Shown piece after piece: positions 8,905-17,116 of a stretch of DNA of 38,818 nt. The position numbers were made by a program, and so were the translations under genes. Source of the DNA: RGIG3994 sp964461635. Its GTDB lineage: Bacteria; Bacillota; Clostridia; Oscillospirales; CAG-272. Below the pieces are notes generated by a model. It had not been told where the DNA came from, did no database searches, and worked only from the letters and a program-made list of their open reading frames with translations. Positions within the stretch are counted from its first letter, which is position 1. Every line of letters begins with the position of its first letter. Location: NCBI GenBank assembly GCA_964461635.1, contig CAYWVC010000009.1, forward strand, positions 1-38,818. The letters are read 5' to 3'.

Positions 8905-9042
8905 AGTGAACTGCGGTAGTCGTTTATACGGGTCGCTCGTTCTCGCAGTGCCCTATTAGTCTTACCGCATTCCGCAAAAAAATACGCCCCGAAAACAAAA
9001 TCAAAAAGAAAGGACGTCGCCGCGCGACGGAAGGGATTTATT

Positions 9043-9765
9043 ATGTCACTGTATACGATATCGGATCTTCACCTTTCCATCGGCACCGGCACGGATAAGT
9101 CAATGGAGGTCTTCGGCCCGAAATGGGCGGATTACGTGCAACGGCTGGAACGAAATTGGCGCGCCGTAGTCAAGCCCGGGGACAGCGTGGTCGTGGCGGG
9201 CGATATCTCGTGGGCACTGAAGCTTGAGGACGCTGTCGCGGATCTCAAATTCATAGATTCCCTGCCCGGAACCAAATACCTCGGCAAGGGCAATCACGAT
9301 TTCTGGTGGTCCACGGTGGCGCGTATGAACCGTCTTTTGAGCGACAACGGTATGACCTCGATCCGCTTTCTTTACAACAATGCGTACGAGGTCGACGGCA
9401 AGATAATCTGCGGCAGTCGAGGATGGTTCACCGACAGGGCACTGCAACGGACCGTCGGAGACGTTGAATACGATAAGATCGTAAACCGCGAAACGGTAAG
9501 ACTTCGCTTGGCGCTCGACGAAGCGGAAAGGCTGCGCAACGGCACCGAAAAGGAGACAGTCGTCTTTCTTCACTTCCCTCCCGTATACCGCGGCTTTGTC
9601 TGCCCCGAGATCATCGCGCTTCTGCACGAATACGGAATACGCCGATGCTGTTACGGCCATATCCACGGGAGCTATTCAATGCCTCACACGTTTGAATACG
9701 AGGGCATAAAGATGATAATGACGGCGGCGGATTTCCTTGATTTCGCGGCAATACGCGTGGAATGA
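9043..9765 (+). CDS. Calcineurin-like metallophosphoesterase
   Basis: A 240-aa cytoplasmic metallophosphoesterase. The full metal-binding motif set is present: D-x-H (SDLHLS), GDISW, GNHD (GKGNHDFWW), a later His in LHFPPVY, and GHIHG. It belongs to a conserved Firmicutes group usually annotated only as a metallophosphoesterase; the substrate is unknown. It seems monocistronic. Its ribosome binding site is probably GGAAGGGA, directly after a short hairpin (9013-9027). Confidence 0.88.
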   Translation: MSLYTISDLHLSIGTGTDKSMEVFGPKWADYVQRLERNWRAVVKPGDSVVVAGDISWALKLEDAVADLKFIDSLPGTKYLGKGNHDFWWSTVARMNRLLSDNGMTSIRFLYNNAYEVDGKIICGSRGWFTDRALQRTVGDVEYDKIVNRETVRLRLALDEAERLRNGTEKETVVFLHFPPVYRGFVCPEIIALLHEYGIRRCCYGHIHGSYSMPHTFEYEGIKMIMTAADFLDFAAIRVE

Positions 9766-9786
9766 CGAGAAAATTTGCCGTATATA

Positions 9787-9815
9787 TTGACATCGTCGGA
9801 AAAATAAAGTAAAAT
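9787..9815 (+). promoter_or_regulatory. Sigma-A promoter for tig-clpP-clpX
   Basis: A perfect TTGACA (9787-9792), 17-nt spacer and TAAAAT (9810-9815) lie 35 nt upstream of the tig start codon. I see no CIRCE or CtsR-type repeat around it. Confidence 0.65.
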
Positions 9816-9849
9816 ATAGTGATGTGTAAATAATTTGGAGGATATAAAA

Positions 9850-11289
9850 ATGAATCTTATCAAAGCTGAAAAGCAAGAACACAGCAAGTACGTACTTGAA
9901 TTCAAGATCGACGCCGAAACGTTTGCGGCATCGGTAGACAAGGTCGCAAGACGTGACCTCAAGAAGTTCAATATTCCGGGCTTCAGAAAGGGCAAAGCCC
10001 CCAGAAGCGTTGTCGAAAAAATGTACGGCAAGGGCATATTCTACGAGGATGCGCTGAACGACGCGCTTCCCGCCGCGTACGAGGAAGCGGTGGCAGAGGC
10101 TGCCATCACTCCCGTGTCCAGACCCGAATTCGACGTTGTTTCAATGGATGATGCCGAGGGCGTAACGCTTAAGGCAGAGGTATACGTAAAGCCCGAGGTC
10201 TCGATCACCGACTACCTCGGAATGGAAGCAGTTCAGAACAAGGTCGTTGCCACCGATGACGAGGTCAACGCCGAGATAGACAGAGTTCGTCAGCAAAATT
10301 CGCGCGAGACCGAGGTGACCGATCGCGCGGCTCAGCTCGACGACGTCGTAAATATCGACTACGAGGGCTTCTGCGACGGCACCGCATTTGAGGGCGGAAA
10401 AGCCGACGGCGCGGCGCTGAAGCTCGGCTCCGGACAGTTCATCCCCGGATTTGAGGATCAGATAGTCGGTCACGCGATCGGCGACGAGTTTGACGTTAAC
10501 GTCACCTTCCCCGAGGAATATCACGCCGCCGAGCTCGCGGGCAAGGCAGCCGTATTTAAGGTAAAGCTCAACGGAATCAACGTTGTGGAGCTCCCCGCGG
10601 TTGACGATGAATTCGCCAAGGACGTATCGGAATTTGATACCATTGATGAATACAAAGCCGATCTGAAGGCAAAGATTCAAAGTAGGCACGACGCAAACAC
10701 CGAAAACGACGTGAAGGATCAGCTCCTTCAGGGTCTTGTGGAAAAGCTGGATGCCGATATTCCCGAGGCTATGTTCGACACCGAGGTCGAAAACGTTATC
10801 AGGGACTATGACACCCGTCTGCGTATGCAGGGAATGAGCCTCGATATGTACTTCAAGTACACCGGACTCGACCTTGACACAATGCGTCAGCAGGCTCGCC
10901 CGCAGGCTGAAAGACAGGTCAAGACCCGTTTGGCACTTGAAAAGATCGCCGAGCTTGAGAACATTGAGGTCAGCGACGAGGATCTCAACGCCGAGATCAA
11001 GCGCATCGCCGACAACAATCACATCACCGAGGATCAGGTGAAGGAGATCGTGGGTGCCGAGGCAGTACGCGAGGATGTTAAGGTTGAGCGTGCACTTGAC
11101 CTCGTTCGTGAAAAGGCAGTGCTGACCGAGAAAAAAGCGGAGGAAGCCGCCGCGACCGAGGCTCCCGCCGCCGAGAAAAAGCCCGCCAAGAAGACCACGA
11201 GAAAGACTACTAAGAAGAAGACCGAACCCAAGGTCGAAGATAAAGCCGAAGATAAGGTTGAGGATAACACCGAAAACAAAGCCGAGTAA
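9850..11289 (+). CDS. tig: Trigger factor
   Basis: The ribosome-bound chaperone and prolyl isomerase for nascent chains. The ribosome-docking signature GFRKGKAP lies near residue 45. The FKBP-type PPIase domain follows (DDVVNIDYEGFCDG to about residue 240), then the helical C-terminal domain. The start is the ATG at 9850, because the upstream TTG is inside the ribosome binding site TTGGAGGAT. At 479 aa it is longer than usual, owing to a tail of about 50 residues: an Ala/Glu stretch, a very basic part (KKPAKKTTRKTTKKKTE), then an acidic part. It is followed by clpP and clpX, the classic folding/proteolysis cluster. Confidence 0.96.
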   Translation: MNLIKAEKQEHSKYVLEFKIDAETFAASVDKVARRDLKKFNIPGFRKGKAPRSVVEKMYGKGIFYEDALNDALPAAYEEAVAEAAITPVSRPEFDVVSMDDAEGVTLKAEVYVKPEVSITDYLGMEAVQNKVVATDDEVNAEIDRVRQQNSRETEVTDRAAQLDDVVNIDYEGFCDGTAFEGGKADGAALKLGSGQFIPGFEDQIVGHAIGDEFDVNVTFPEEYHAAELAGKAAVFKVKLNGINVVELPAVDDEFAKDVSEFDTIDEYKADLKAKIQSRHDANTENDVKDQLLQGLVEKLDADIPEAMFDTEVENVIRDYDTRLRMQGMSLDMYFKYTGLDLDTMRQQARPQAERQVKTRLALEKIAELENIEVSDEDLNAEIKRIADNNHITEDQVKEIVGAEAVREDVKVERALDLVREKAVLTEKKAEEAAATEAPAAEKKPAKKTTRKTTKKKTEPKVEDKAEDKVEDNTENKAE

Positions 11290-11308
11290 TTCAGGAGGTA
11301 ATTTCAAA

Positions 11309-11917
11309 GTGTACGGTAAAAGCTATATGAATGATTCGCTCGTGCCTATGGTCGTTGAGCAAACGGGGCGCGGTGAGCGTTCATTTGATATTTTTTCCCG
11401 TTTGCTGAATGACCGTATCATCATCCTCTCGGAGGAGGTCAATGATACGACCGCGTCGTTGGTGGTGGCGCAGATGCTCTACCTTGAGGCGCAGGACCCG
11501 GACAAGGACATTTCGCTTTACATCAACAGCCCCGGCGGCTCCGTAACCGCGGGAATGGCAATATTCGATACGATGAACTTCGTCAAGTGTGACGTTTCCA
11601 CCATTTGCATCGGTATGGCGGCAAGTATGGGAGCATTTCTCCTTGCCGCCGGTGCAAAGGGCAAGCGCTACGCCCTCCCCAACAGCGAAATTATGATACA
11701 TCAACCGCTCGGGGGATTCCAGGGGCAAGCTACCGACATCAAGATACACGCCGACCTCATACTGAGCATACGCGAGCGCTTGAACCGGATCCTTGCCGAA
11801 AAAACGGGAAAGAGCTACGAGCAGGTTTGCCTTGACACCGAAAGAGATAATTTCTTAACCGCGGAGGGTGCGCTTCAGTACGGTCTTATAGACAAGATCA
11901 TGGAAAAACGCGCGTAA
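11309..11917 (+). CDS. clpP: ATP-dependent Clp protease proteolytic subunit
   Basis: The serine protease core that works with ClpX. The catalytic Ser is in GMAASMGAF, the His in MIHQPLGG and the Asp in the TERDNF region. The frame opens further upstream inside the tig end, but the GTG at 11309 is chosen because AGGAGGT lies 9-10 nt before it and the resulting 202-aa protein begins like other ClpP proteins. The ATG at 11327 is the alternative. It starts 19 nt after tig and ends 9 nt before clpX. Confidence 0.95.
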   Translation: MYGKSYMNDSLVPMVVEQTGRGERSFDIFSRLLNDRIIILSEEVNDTTASLVVAQMLYLEAQDPDKDISLYINSPGGSVTAGMAIFDTMNFVKCDVSTICIGMAASMGAFLLAAGAKGKRYALPNSEIMIHQPLGGFQGQATDIKIHADLILSIRERLNRILAEKTGKSYEQVCLDTERDNFLTAEGALQYGLIDKIMEKRA

Positions 11918-11926
11918 GGGAGCATA

Positions 11927-13267
11927 ATGGCACAAAACAATTCTAACCGAAACGGGGGCAAGAGCCTCAGATACTGTTCCTTTTGCGCTCGAAGCGAGAA
12001 TCAGGTCAATTACCTCATTCCCTCTCCGACCGGGCTGTATATCTGCGATTTTTGCATAGACACCTGCAATCAGATTCTGTATGAGAATGAAGAAGCTATG
12101 GCGGCGGAGAGCGGCAACAAGCTCTCCTTCGATTCCCTTCCCAAGCCCAAGCAGATCAAGGCCTCATTGGATCAATACGTCGTCGGTCAGGATGAGGCGA
12201 AGATCGCACTGTCGGTAGCGGTCTACAACCATTATAAGCGCGTGCTTAGCAAGGAAGCTAAAGAGCCCAAGCATCGCGGACGCAAAAAAGCAGAGCCCGC
12301 CGCGCAAACCGAGGAAAAGTCCGGAGGCACGGAGCTCCAGAAGAGCAACGTACTGCTGATAGGTCCCACCGGCGTCGGAAAGACCTTCCTTGCCCAGACT
12401 CTTGCCAAAACGCTTCAGGTGCCCTTCGCGATCGCGGATGCAACTACGCTCACGGAAGCGGGATACGTCGGCGAGGACGTGGAAAATATTCTGCTGAAGC
12501 TCATTCAAGCCGCAGATTACGATATCAGCCGAGCCGAGCGCGGTATCATATATATCGACGAGATAGATAAGATCGCGCGAAGAAGCGAAAACAGGTCTAT
12601 AACCCGCGACGTTTCGGGCGAGGGCGTGCAGCAGGCATTGCTTAAAATTCTTGAGGGCACGGTCGCAAACGTACCGCCGCAGGGCGGGCGCAAGCACCCC
12701 AATCAGGAATTCATTCAGATAAACACCGAAAACATCCTGTTTATTTGCAGTGGCGCGTTCGATACCCTTGACAAGATCATTGAGCAACGCAAGGGAAATC
12801 AGACCGTCGGATTCTCCGGCGAGATCCTCAAGAAAGAGGAAAAACGCAAGGTCGGAATCTATCACGACGTGATCCCGCACGATATAGTTAAATTCGGGAT
12901 GATCCCCGAGCTGGTCGGCAGACTGCCCGTCATAGTGTCGCTTAACGACCTTGACGAGGATGCTCTCATACGCATCCTCAAGGAGCCGAAGAACTCCCTG
13001 CTCAAGCAGTTTGAGGAGCTCTTCAGACTTGACGGAGTGAAGCTTGAGATTGAGGACGAGGCGCTCACCGCCATCGCGCACCTCGCGATAGAGCGAAACA
13101 CGGGTGCTCGCGGACTTCGGGCGATAATGGAAAGCTTGACAACGTCGTTGATGTACGACATTCCATCCCGTCCGGACGTGGAAAAGGTCGTTATCACCGC
13201 CGATACCGTCAGGGGAAACTCTACTGCAAAATATGTGTTAAAGCGCGAAGCAACGCAAGCGGAATAA
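11927..13267 (+). CDS. clpX: ATP-dependent Clp protease ATP-binding subunit ClpX
   Basis: The AAA+ unfoldase that recognises substrates and feeds ClpP. The N-terminal zinc-binding domain has CSFC and CDFC pairs (about residues 17-46). Walker A is GPTGVGKT and Walker B is IIYIDEIDKI; RNTGARGLR is the sensor-2 segment. The length, 446 aa, is normal, with a short Lys/Ala/Glu insertion around residues 113-130 between the zinc domain and Walker A. The transcript ends at the strong hairpin at 13273-13316. Confidence 0.97.
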   Translation: MAQNNSNRNGGKSLRYCSFCARSENQVNYLIPSPTGLYICDFCIDTCNQILYENEEAMAAESGNKLSFDSLPKPKQIKASLDQYVVGQDEAKIALSVAVYNHYKRVLSKEAKEPKHRGRKKAEPAAQTEEKSGGTELQKSNVLLIGPTGVGKTFLAQTLAKTLQVPFAIADATTLTEAGYVGEDVENILLKLIQAADYDISRAERGIIYIDEIDKIARRSENRSITRDVSGEGVQQALLKILEGTVANVPPQGGRKHPNQEFIQINTENILFICSGAFDTLDKIIEQRKGNQTVGFSGEILKKEEKRKVGIYHDVIPHDIVKFGMIPELVGRLPVIVSLNDLDEDALIRILKEPKNSLLKQFEELFRLDGVKLEIEDEALTAIAHLAIERNTGARGLRAIMESLTTSLMYDIPSRPDVEKVVITADTVRGNSTAKYVLKREATQAE

Positions 13268-13272
13268 TACAG

Positions 13273-13316
13273 AAAAATCATCACGGTCTGTCATTGGCAG
13301 ACCGTGATGATTTTTA
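13273..13316. terminator. Bidirectional terminator between clpX and the DUF368 gene
   Basis: A perfect 18-bp stem (13273-13290 with 13298-13315) with a 7-nt loop, with A-run and T-run ends that serve both strands. The DUF368 stop codon (13314-13316) lies in its flank, so the terminator begins inside that gene. Confidence 0.9.
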
Positions 13317-14240
13317 TCTGTCATTATTTCGTTCAAATGCTACTAAGCGATACGAGGCGACCAAGCCTCCGAAGAACAGCAAAATTCCGAGTATCAATTC
13401 CCACCATACAATTCCGCTCTCAGCCCACGAAAGGTAGACCGCGTACATTTCGGGATTAAAAAACATAGTGATCGCCGAACCGAGCGAAAGCCCCGATATG
13501 AAGTAAAACGCGGGAGCCTTAAACCTTTGAAGGATCACCGAAAGCAGCTTTGAGAAGGTCAGAAGCGCCGCAATAAATCCCGCCAACATACATATGAAAA
13601 CGAGCAGGACCGGCAGATCCGACAGGAGCTCAAAGCCGAGCGCATTCATCATCGGCGTAAAGTAACCGAGGAGCATAAGCAATGCAGTCGCGCTGAGCCC
13701 CGGAACAACCTGCGTTATCCCAACGGCATAGCCGAGTATCACAAACAGGACGTAATTCCAAATATTAAGACCGCTGAGCGACCGCTCCGATGTAGTAATC
13801 AGCGTAGATCCGACGGCAAACAAAACGGTAACCGAGACACCGAGGATCATCAGCACGACCCTTTTCGGCGTGCGCTTCTCGCCCTTAAGCTGATCGGTAA
13901 TAGCCGGGAAGGAGCCGAACATCAGCCCCGCAAACAGCGCGACTATGGCAAACGGGATCAGATTGAGCAGCTTTTTAACCCCGAAAACGCCTCCGCCAAC
14001 GCCGATGACCGCGCCTATACCTATCGGTATCAGAAATACGATACAGCGCTTGAAGCTCTTAAAAACGTTCCCCATAGCGAAAAGGAGCTTTTCGTACAGC
14101 TTAAATATTATAGCCACCGCCGCACCGCTGACCCCGGGCACGATGATCGCCAAGCCGATGAAGACACCAAGCAGTCCGCTCTTTGCGACCTGTCGCTTAT
14201 TCTCGTATTTTAACTCAATAGGCTCCGTTTTATCAGACAT
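13314..14240 (-). CDS. DUF368 family membrane protein, probable undecaprenyl-phosphate translocase
   Basis: A 308-aa polytopic membrane protein with about eight to nine helices. Two DUF368 signatures are visible: LAIIVPGVSGAAVAII near residue 35 and VVPGLSATALLMLLGYFTP near residue 178. DUF368 proteins (PopT) have been reported as translocases that recycle undecaprenyl phosphate for cell-envelope synthesis, and that role is inferred here from family only. The first motif reads GAA where many members have GGT. It is monocistronic and convergent with clpX. Confidence 0.85.
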   Translation of the reverse strand: MSDKTEPIELKYENKRQVAKSGLLGVFIGLAIIVPGVSGAAVAIIFKLYEKLLFAMGNVFKSFKRCIVFLIPIGIGAVIGVGGGVFGVKKLLNLIPFAIVALFAGLMFGSFPAITDQLKGEKRTPKRVVLMILGVSVTVLFAVGSTLITTSERSLSGLNIWNYVLFVILGYAVGITQVVPGLSATALLMLLGYFTPMMNALGFELLSDLPVLLVFICMLAGFIAALLTFSKLLSVILQRFKAPAFYFISGLSLGSAITMFFNPEMYAVYLSWAESGIVWWELILGILLFFGGLVASYRLVAFERNNDR

Positions 14241-14291
14241 TTTTACTTCCTCCGATAGGATCTCACTGTTTGTTAGGATATCACAAAGAAA

Positions 14292-14320
14292 CTAATATAC
14301 GGTTAATACGCTATAAACAA
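14292..14320 (-). promoter_or_regulatory. Possible promoter for the DUF368 gene
   Basis: TTGTTT (14315-14320), 17 nt, TATTAG (14292-14297), about 50 nt before the start codon. The -10 is weak, so this is tentative. Confidence 0.35.
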
Positions 14321-14335
14321 AATAAAAAATATGCC

Positions 14336-14374
14336 AAAAAGCTTCAAGCCCGGATTGAACCTCCGGGCTTGAGC
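14336..14374 (-). terminator. Terminator of the lysine-type ABC transporter operon
   Basis: A GC-rich stem (about 14341-14353 with 14362-14374, one bulge) is followed on the minus strand by TTTTT. It begins right at the end of the ATPase gene. Confidence 0.85.
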
Positions 14375-14375
14375 T

Positions 14376-15119
14376 TTAACCGTTAAGGATTCGGGAGAGG
14401 AATTCGCGCGTCCGTGGATTTTGCGGATCGGTAAATATCTGCTCGGGCGTTCCCTGCTCGGCTATCACGCCCTCATCCATAAAGATGACCCGATCGGACA
14501 CCTCGCGCGCAAACTGCATCTCGTGCGTCACGACGATCATCGTAAATCCCGCGGCGGCAAGCCTTTTCATAACGTCAAGCACCTCGCCCACCATCTCGGG
14601 ATCAAGCGCACTCGTCGGCTCATCGAAAAGTATCACGTCGGGTGACATAGACAGCGTCCGCGCGATCGCCACGCGTTGCTTCTGCCCGCCCGAGAGCTGA
14701 CGCGGATATGCATTGCGGTACTGCGCCATACCGACCTTCTCAAGGTAATCAAGTGCGATCCGCTCGGCATCGGCACGGGTCCGCTTGAGGACCTTCGTCT
14801 GCCCTACCGTGCAATTCTTCAGCACCGACATATTGTCGAAAAGGTTAAACTGCTGAAAGACCATACCGACCTTCGTGCGGTATTTGCCGAGGTTCATTCC
14901 GCGATCAAGTATATTCTGATCCTCGAAGAATATCTCCCCGCCGCTCGGCGTCTCAAGAAGGTTGATACACCTAAGCATAGTTGACTTGCCGGAGCCCGAC
15001 GAGCCTATGACACACACGACCTCTCCGCGCTCCACCGAAAAGTCGATCCCGTTCAGCACGTTGTGATCTCCGAACGCCTTTTGTAATCCGACAACGCGGA
15101 TGATCGCGTCAGTCGCCAT
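14376..15119 (-). CDS. Amino-acid ABC transporter ATP-binding protein (polar amino acid type)
   Basis: A 247-aa ATPase of the GlnQ/HisP group that drives amino-acid import. Walker A is GSSGSGKST, the signature is LSGGQKQRVAIAR, Walker B is VILFDEPTSALDPE, and the H-loop His is in VTHEMQFA. The frame is open upstream, but the ATG at 15119 gives the standard N-terminus and overlaps the permease stop by 11 nt. It is the third gene of the lysine-riboswitch operon and ends at a strong terminator. Confidence 0.93.
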   Translation of the reverse strand: MATDAIIRVVGLQKAFGDHNVLNGIDFSVERGEVVCVIGSSGSGKSTMLRCINLLETPSGGEIFFEDQNILDRGMNLGKYRTKVGMVFQQFNLFDNMSVLKNCTVGQTKVLKRTRADAERIALDYLEKVGMAQYRNAYPRQLSGGQKQRVAIARTLSMSPDVILFDEPTSALDPEMVGEVLDVMKRLAAAGFTMIVVTHEMQFAREVSDRVIFMDEGVIAEQGTPEQIFTDPQNPRTREFLSRILNG

Positions 15120-15891
15120 ATTTCGGATCCTCCTTCCTGATGCGGATCTCCGCATTCGGATCGGACTGCGAGCCGCAGATAACGTAGTTCTCCTTGCCCG
15201 CAAGTTTCTTCTCGGCAAGGCGCAACAGCCTCGTGACCGTAAACGTCAGAATGAAGTATATAATGCTTATAACGAGGTACGTCTCAAAGGTCGCAGCACT
15301 CTCGCGCTTGATAATGCTCCCGTAATAGTAAAGCTCCATAACGCCGATAACGTTCAGCACGGAGGTATCCTTGATATTTATAACGAACTCGTTACTTATG
15401 GAGGGCAGAATATTGCGCATCACCTGCGGAATAATGACCGAAAGCATCGTCTGACTGTGGCTCATACCGATTGAGAGAGCACCCTCGGTCTGACCCTTAT
15501 CTATCGACATAATACCGCCGCGCACGATCTCCGCCATATAGGCACCCGTGTTTATCGAAACGATGATCATACCGGACGGGATAAGCGGCAAGGTGTTGCC
15601 GCCGTTGAACAGCGCGTAGCCCCAATATATGACCATTGCCTGCACCATCATAGGAGTGCCGCGGAAGATCTCAACGTAAACGGCTATCAGCGCGTTCACT
15701 ATCTTGTGAAGTGTCCGCAAAACCGCATTCGAGGACTTCGGAGCCGTGCGCACGACACCGGTCAGCAAACCTATAACAAGTCCGACCGCAGTGCCGACCA
15801 GGGAGATGAGCATCGTGTAGCCGACACCCTGCAAGAGGAAGGGATAATACTTTGTGATTATCCCCCACACGTGAATGAAAAAGTCCGACAT
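15109..15891 (-). CDS. Amino-acid ABC transporter permease (HisM/GlnP type)
   Basis: A 260-aa inner-membrane permease with about five helices. The family segment VEIFRGTPMMVQ and the EAA loop (EGALSIGMSHSQTMLSVIIP), which contacts the ATPase, are present. It starts two bases after the binding-protein stop and overlaps the ATPase gene, so the three genes form one transport unit. Substrate specificity, probably lysine, is inferred from the lysine riboswitch upstream. Confidence 0.93.
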   Translation of the reverse strand: MSDFFIHVWGIITKYYPFLLQGVGYTMLISLVGTAVGLVIGLLTGVVRTAPKSSNAVLRTLHKIVNALIAVYVEIFRGTPMMVQAMVIYWGYALFNGGNTLPLIPSGMIIVSINTGAYMAEIVRGGIMSIDKGQTEGALSIGMSHSQTMLSVIIPQVMRNILPSISNEFVINIKDTSVLNVIGVMELYYYGSIIKRESAATFETYLVISIIYFILTFTVTRLLRLAEKKLAGKENYVICGSQSDPNAEIRIRKEDPKYGD

Positions 15892-15892
15892 T

Positions 15893-16774
15893 TTATTTCT
15901 TCTTGTAGACTATAACGAGCTGCGAGGAATAATACAGGTCGGTAAAATCAAGCTGCTCTTCCCTCTCGGGCGTGGGGCTCATACCCGCGATGATCGCGTC
16001 GACCGTATCATACTGAACCGCGGGAATCAGTGAATCCCAAGACATATCGTACACCTCAAGCTTAAGTCCGAGCTTGTTGGCAACATACTGCGCGATCTGA
16101 ACGTCATAGCCGTTAGCGTACATCCCCGCCTTCACGCCGTTCTCACCGTAAATCGGAACCGCTCCGAGGGTCGCGCCGTCAAGGTCGGTCCAGTTAAAGG
16201 GCTCGTATGCACATTCCATAGCTATTTTCAGCGTACCGGTAGTGGTAGCGGGAGCCTCCGACTTCAGCACAATCTCGGTGACCGTCTTACCGGCGCAGAT
16301 ATCAGCCATCTGATCCATAAGGGCAACGCGGGTCTCCTGCGGAATAGTTGCAAGCACCTCGTTGATCTGAGCGATCAGCGGGGATCCCTTTTTTGTCGCT
16401 ATTGCGATACCCGTCTGTTTTTCCGTCGCGGTAAAGCCGGTGCTGTTATTCTTCAACGAAATATAGCCGAGCGCGCTGTCCTTCGCACATTCGGTCCTTG
16501 CGGTGGGATCCTCGGCTACGTAGCCGTCGATCGCCCCGCTCTTGACCGCCATAAGCAGATCGGAGAATTCGGGGTAGGTCGAGGACTTCACATCCTTTAT
16601 TTGATTCAGAACTTCGGCGTGAAACGTTCCACTCTGCGCGGCTATGCGAAGTCCCTCCAAATCGGCGATCGAGGTCTTGGTGCTCATATCGACGCGCTCG
16701 GCCGTCCCGCAGGACGTCAATGCCAAGGTAAGCATCGCTACGACGATCAGAATTGCTGTGACTGTTCTTTTCAT
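15893..16774 (-). CDS. Lysine-type ABC transporter substrate-binding lipoprotein with swapped (circularly permuted) lobes
   Basis: A 293-aa lipoprotein: signal peptide with lipobox LTSC (Cys22), then an SBP_bac_3-type domain in unusual order. Residues 32-160 match the normally C-terminal lobe, starting at the usual hinge-exit sequence (SIADLEGLRIAAQSGT) and including DGYVAEDPTA. After a linker (about 161-179), residues 180-293 match the normally N-terminal lobe: LKIAMECAYEPFNW, NGYDVQIAQYVANKLG, SWDSLIPAVQ, AGMSPTPEREEQLDF. The protein ends at LVIVYKKK, where normal members enter the hinge. Residues that usually hold the amino-acid backbone are present: Thr50, Asp89 and Arg271. The intact frame, lipobox and operon place argue for a working protein. 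The ATG has AGAAAGGAAA upstream. Confidence 0.88.
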   Translation of the reverse strand: MKRTVTAILIVVAMLTLALTSCGTAERVDMSTKTSIADLEGLRIAAQSGTFHAEVLNQIKDVKSSTYPEFSDLLMAVKSGAIDGYVAEDPTARTECAKDSALGYISLKNNSTGFTATEKQTGIAIATKKGSPLIAQINEVLATIPQETRVALMDQMADICAGKTVTEIVLKSEAPATTTGTLKIAMECAYEPFNWTDLDGATLGAVPIYGENGVKAGMYANGYDVQIAQYVANKLGLKLEVYDMSWDSLIPAVQYDTVDAIIAGMSPTPEREEQLDFTDLYYSSQLVIVYKKK

Positions 16775-16803
16775 TGTTTTGTTTCCTTTCTGTACGGATA
16801 CCG

Positions 16804-16839
16804 AAAAAGAGACACCGAAGCAATAAGCTCCGGTGTCTC
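16804..16839 (-). terminator. Expression-platform terminator of the lysine riboswitch
   Basis: A 13-bp stem (16809-16821 with 16827-16839) with a 5-nt loop and TTTTT on the minus strand, between the aptamer and the binding-protein gene. It would stop transcription when lysine is bound. Confidence 0.9.
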
Positions 16840-16872
16840 AAATATTAATACAAAGTATCACATTTCAGTTGC

Positions 16873-17034
16873 CGGATAGCTCACCGCTTGCGCGACAGTC
16901 GGCAGGATGTTATCCTGACGCCCAACTGAGTCCCCCGCGACGGGCACCCGTTTCGGCAACGTCCCCTTTCGTGCTCCTTCATCGGCTTCGCTGCCTCCCG
17001 AGCACTACTTTTGAACCTTGCGCCTCTATCACGA
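16873..17034 (-). promoter_or_regulatory. Lysine riboswitch (L box) aptamer
   Basis: Read on the minus strand, the leader has the conserved L-box blocks in order: GATAGAGGCGC, AAAAGTA, GAAAGGGGACG, TTGCCGAA, GACTGTCGCGC and a closing GAGCTATC that pairs with the 5' GATAG (P1). With the terminator that follows, it is a lysine-sensing transcription-off switch for the ABC transporter, which makes lysine the likely cargo. Confidence 0.93.
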
Positions 17035-17049
17035 TATTAGAATGCTTGA

Positions 17050-17078
17050 ATTATATCACAATGACCTTTTGATGTAAA
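17050..17078 (-). promoter_or_regulatory. Promoter for the lysine-riboswitch transporter operon
   Basis: TTTACA (17073-17078), 17 nt, TATAAT (17050-17055) with extended -10 TGA. The start site would fall about 10 nt before the aptamer. Confidence 0.7.
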
Positions 17079-17116
17079 CCCATCCGGTCGATTGTTTACA
17101 GTTTATTAACAGTGGT

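Noticed and set aside
8876..9042. A promoter for the metallophosphoesterase gene
   Set aside because: No pair of hexamers with acceptable spacing was convincing in this interval, so none is annotated. It holds a 14-bp palindrome and a short hairpin only.
10141..11307. A 388-codon open frame on the minus strand opposite tig
   Set aside because: It is the antisense of trigger factor, with no ribosome binding site or family resemblance.
15893..16774. The swapped-lobe binding protein as a frameshifted or truncated pseudogene
   Set aside because: Both lobes are complete, the ligand residues are kept, and it has a lipobox, a ribosome binding site and a normal 2-nt junction with the permease gene.
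16873..17034. The structured leader upstream of the ABC transporter as a T-box
   Set aside because: No T-box sequence or specifier loop is visible, whereas the lysine riboswitch blocks occur in the correct order.
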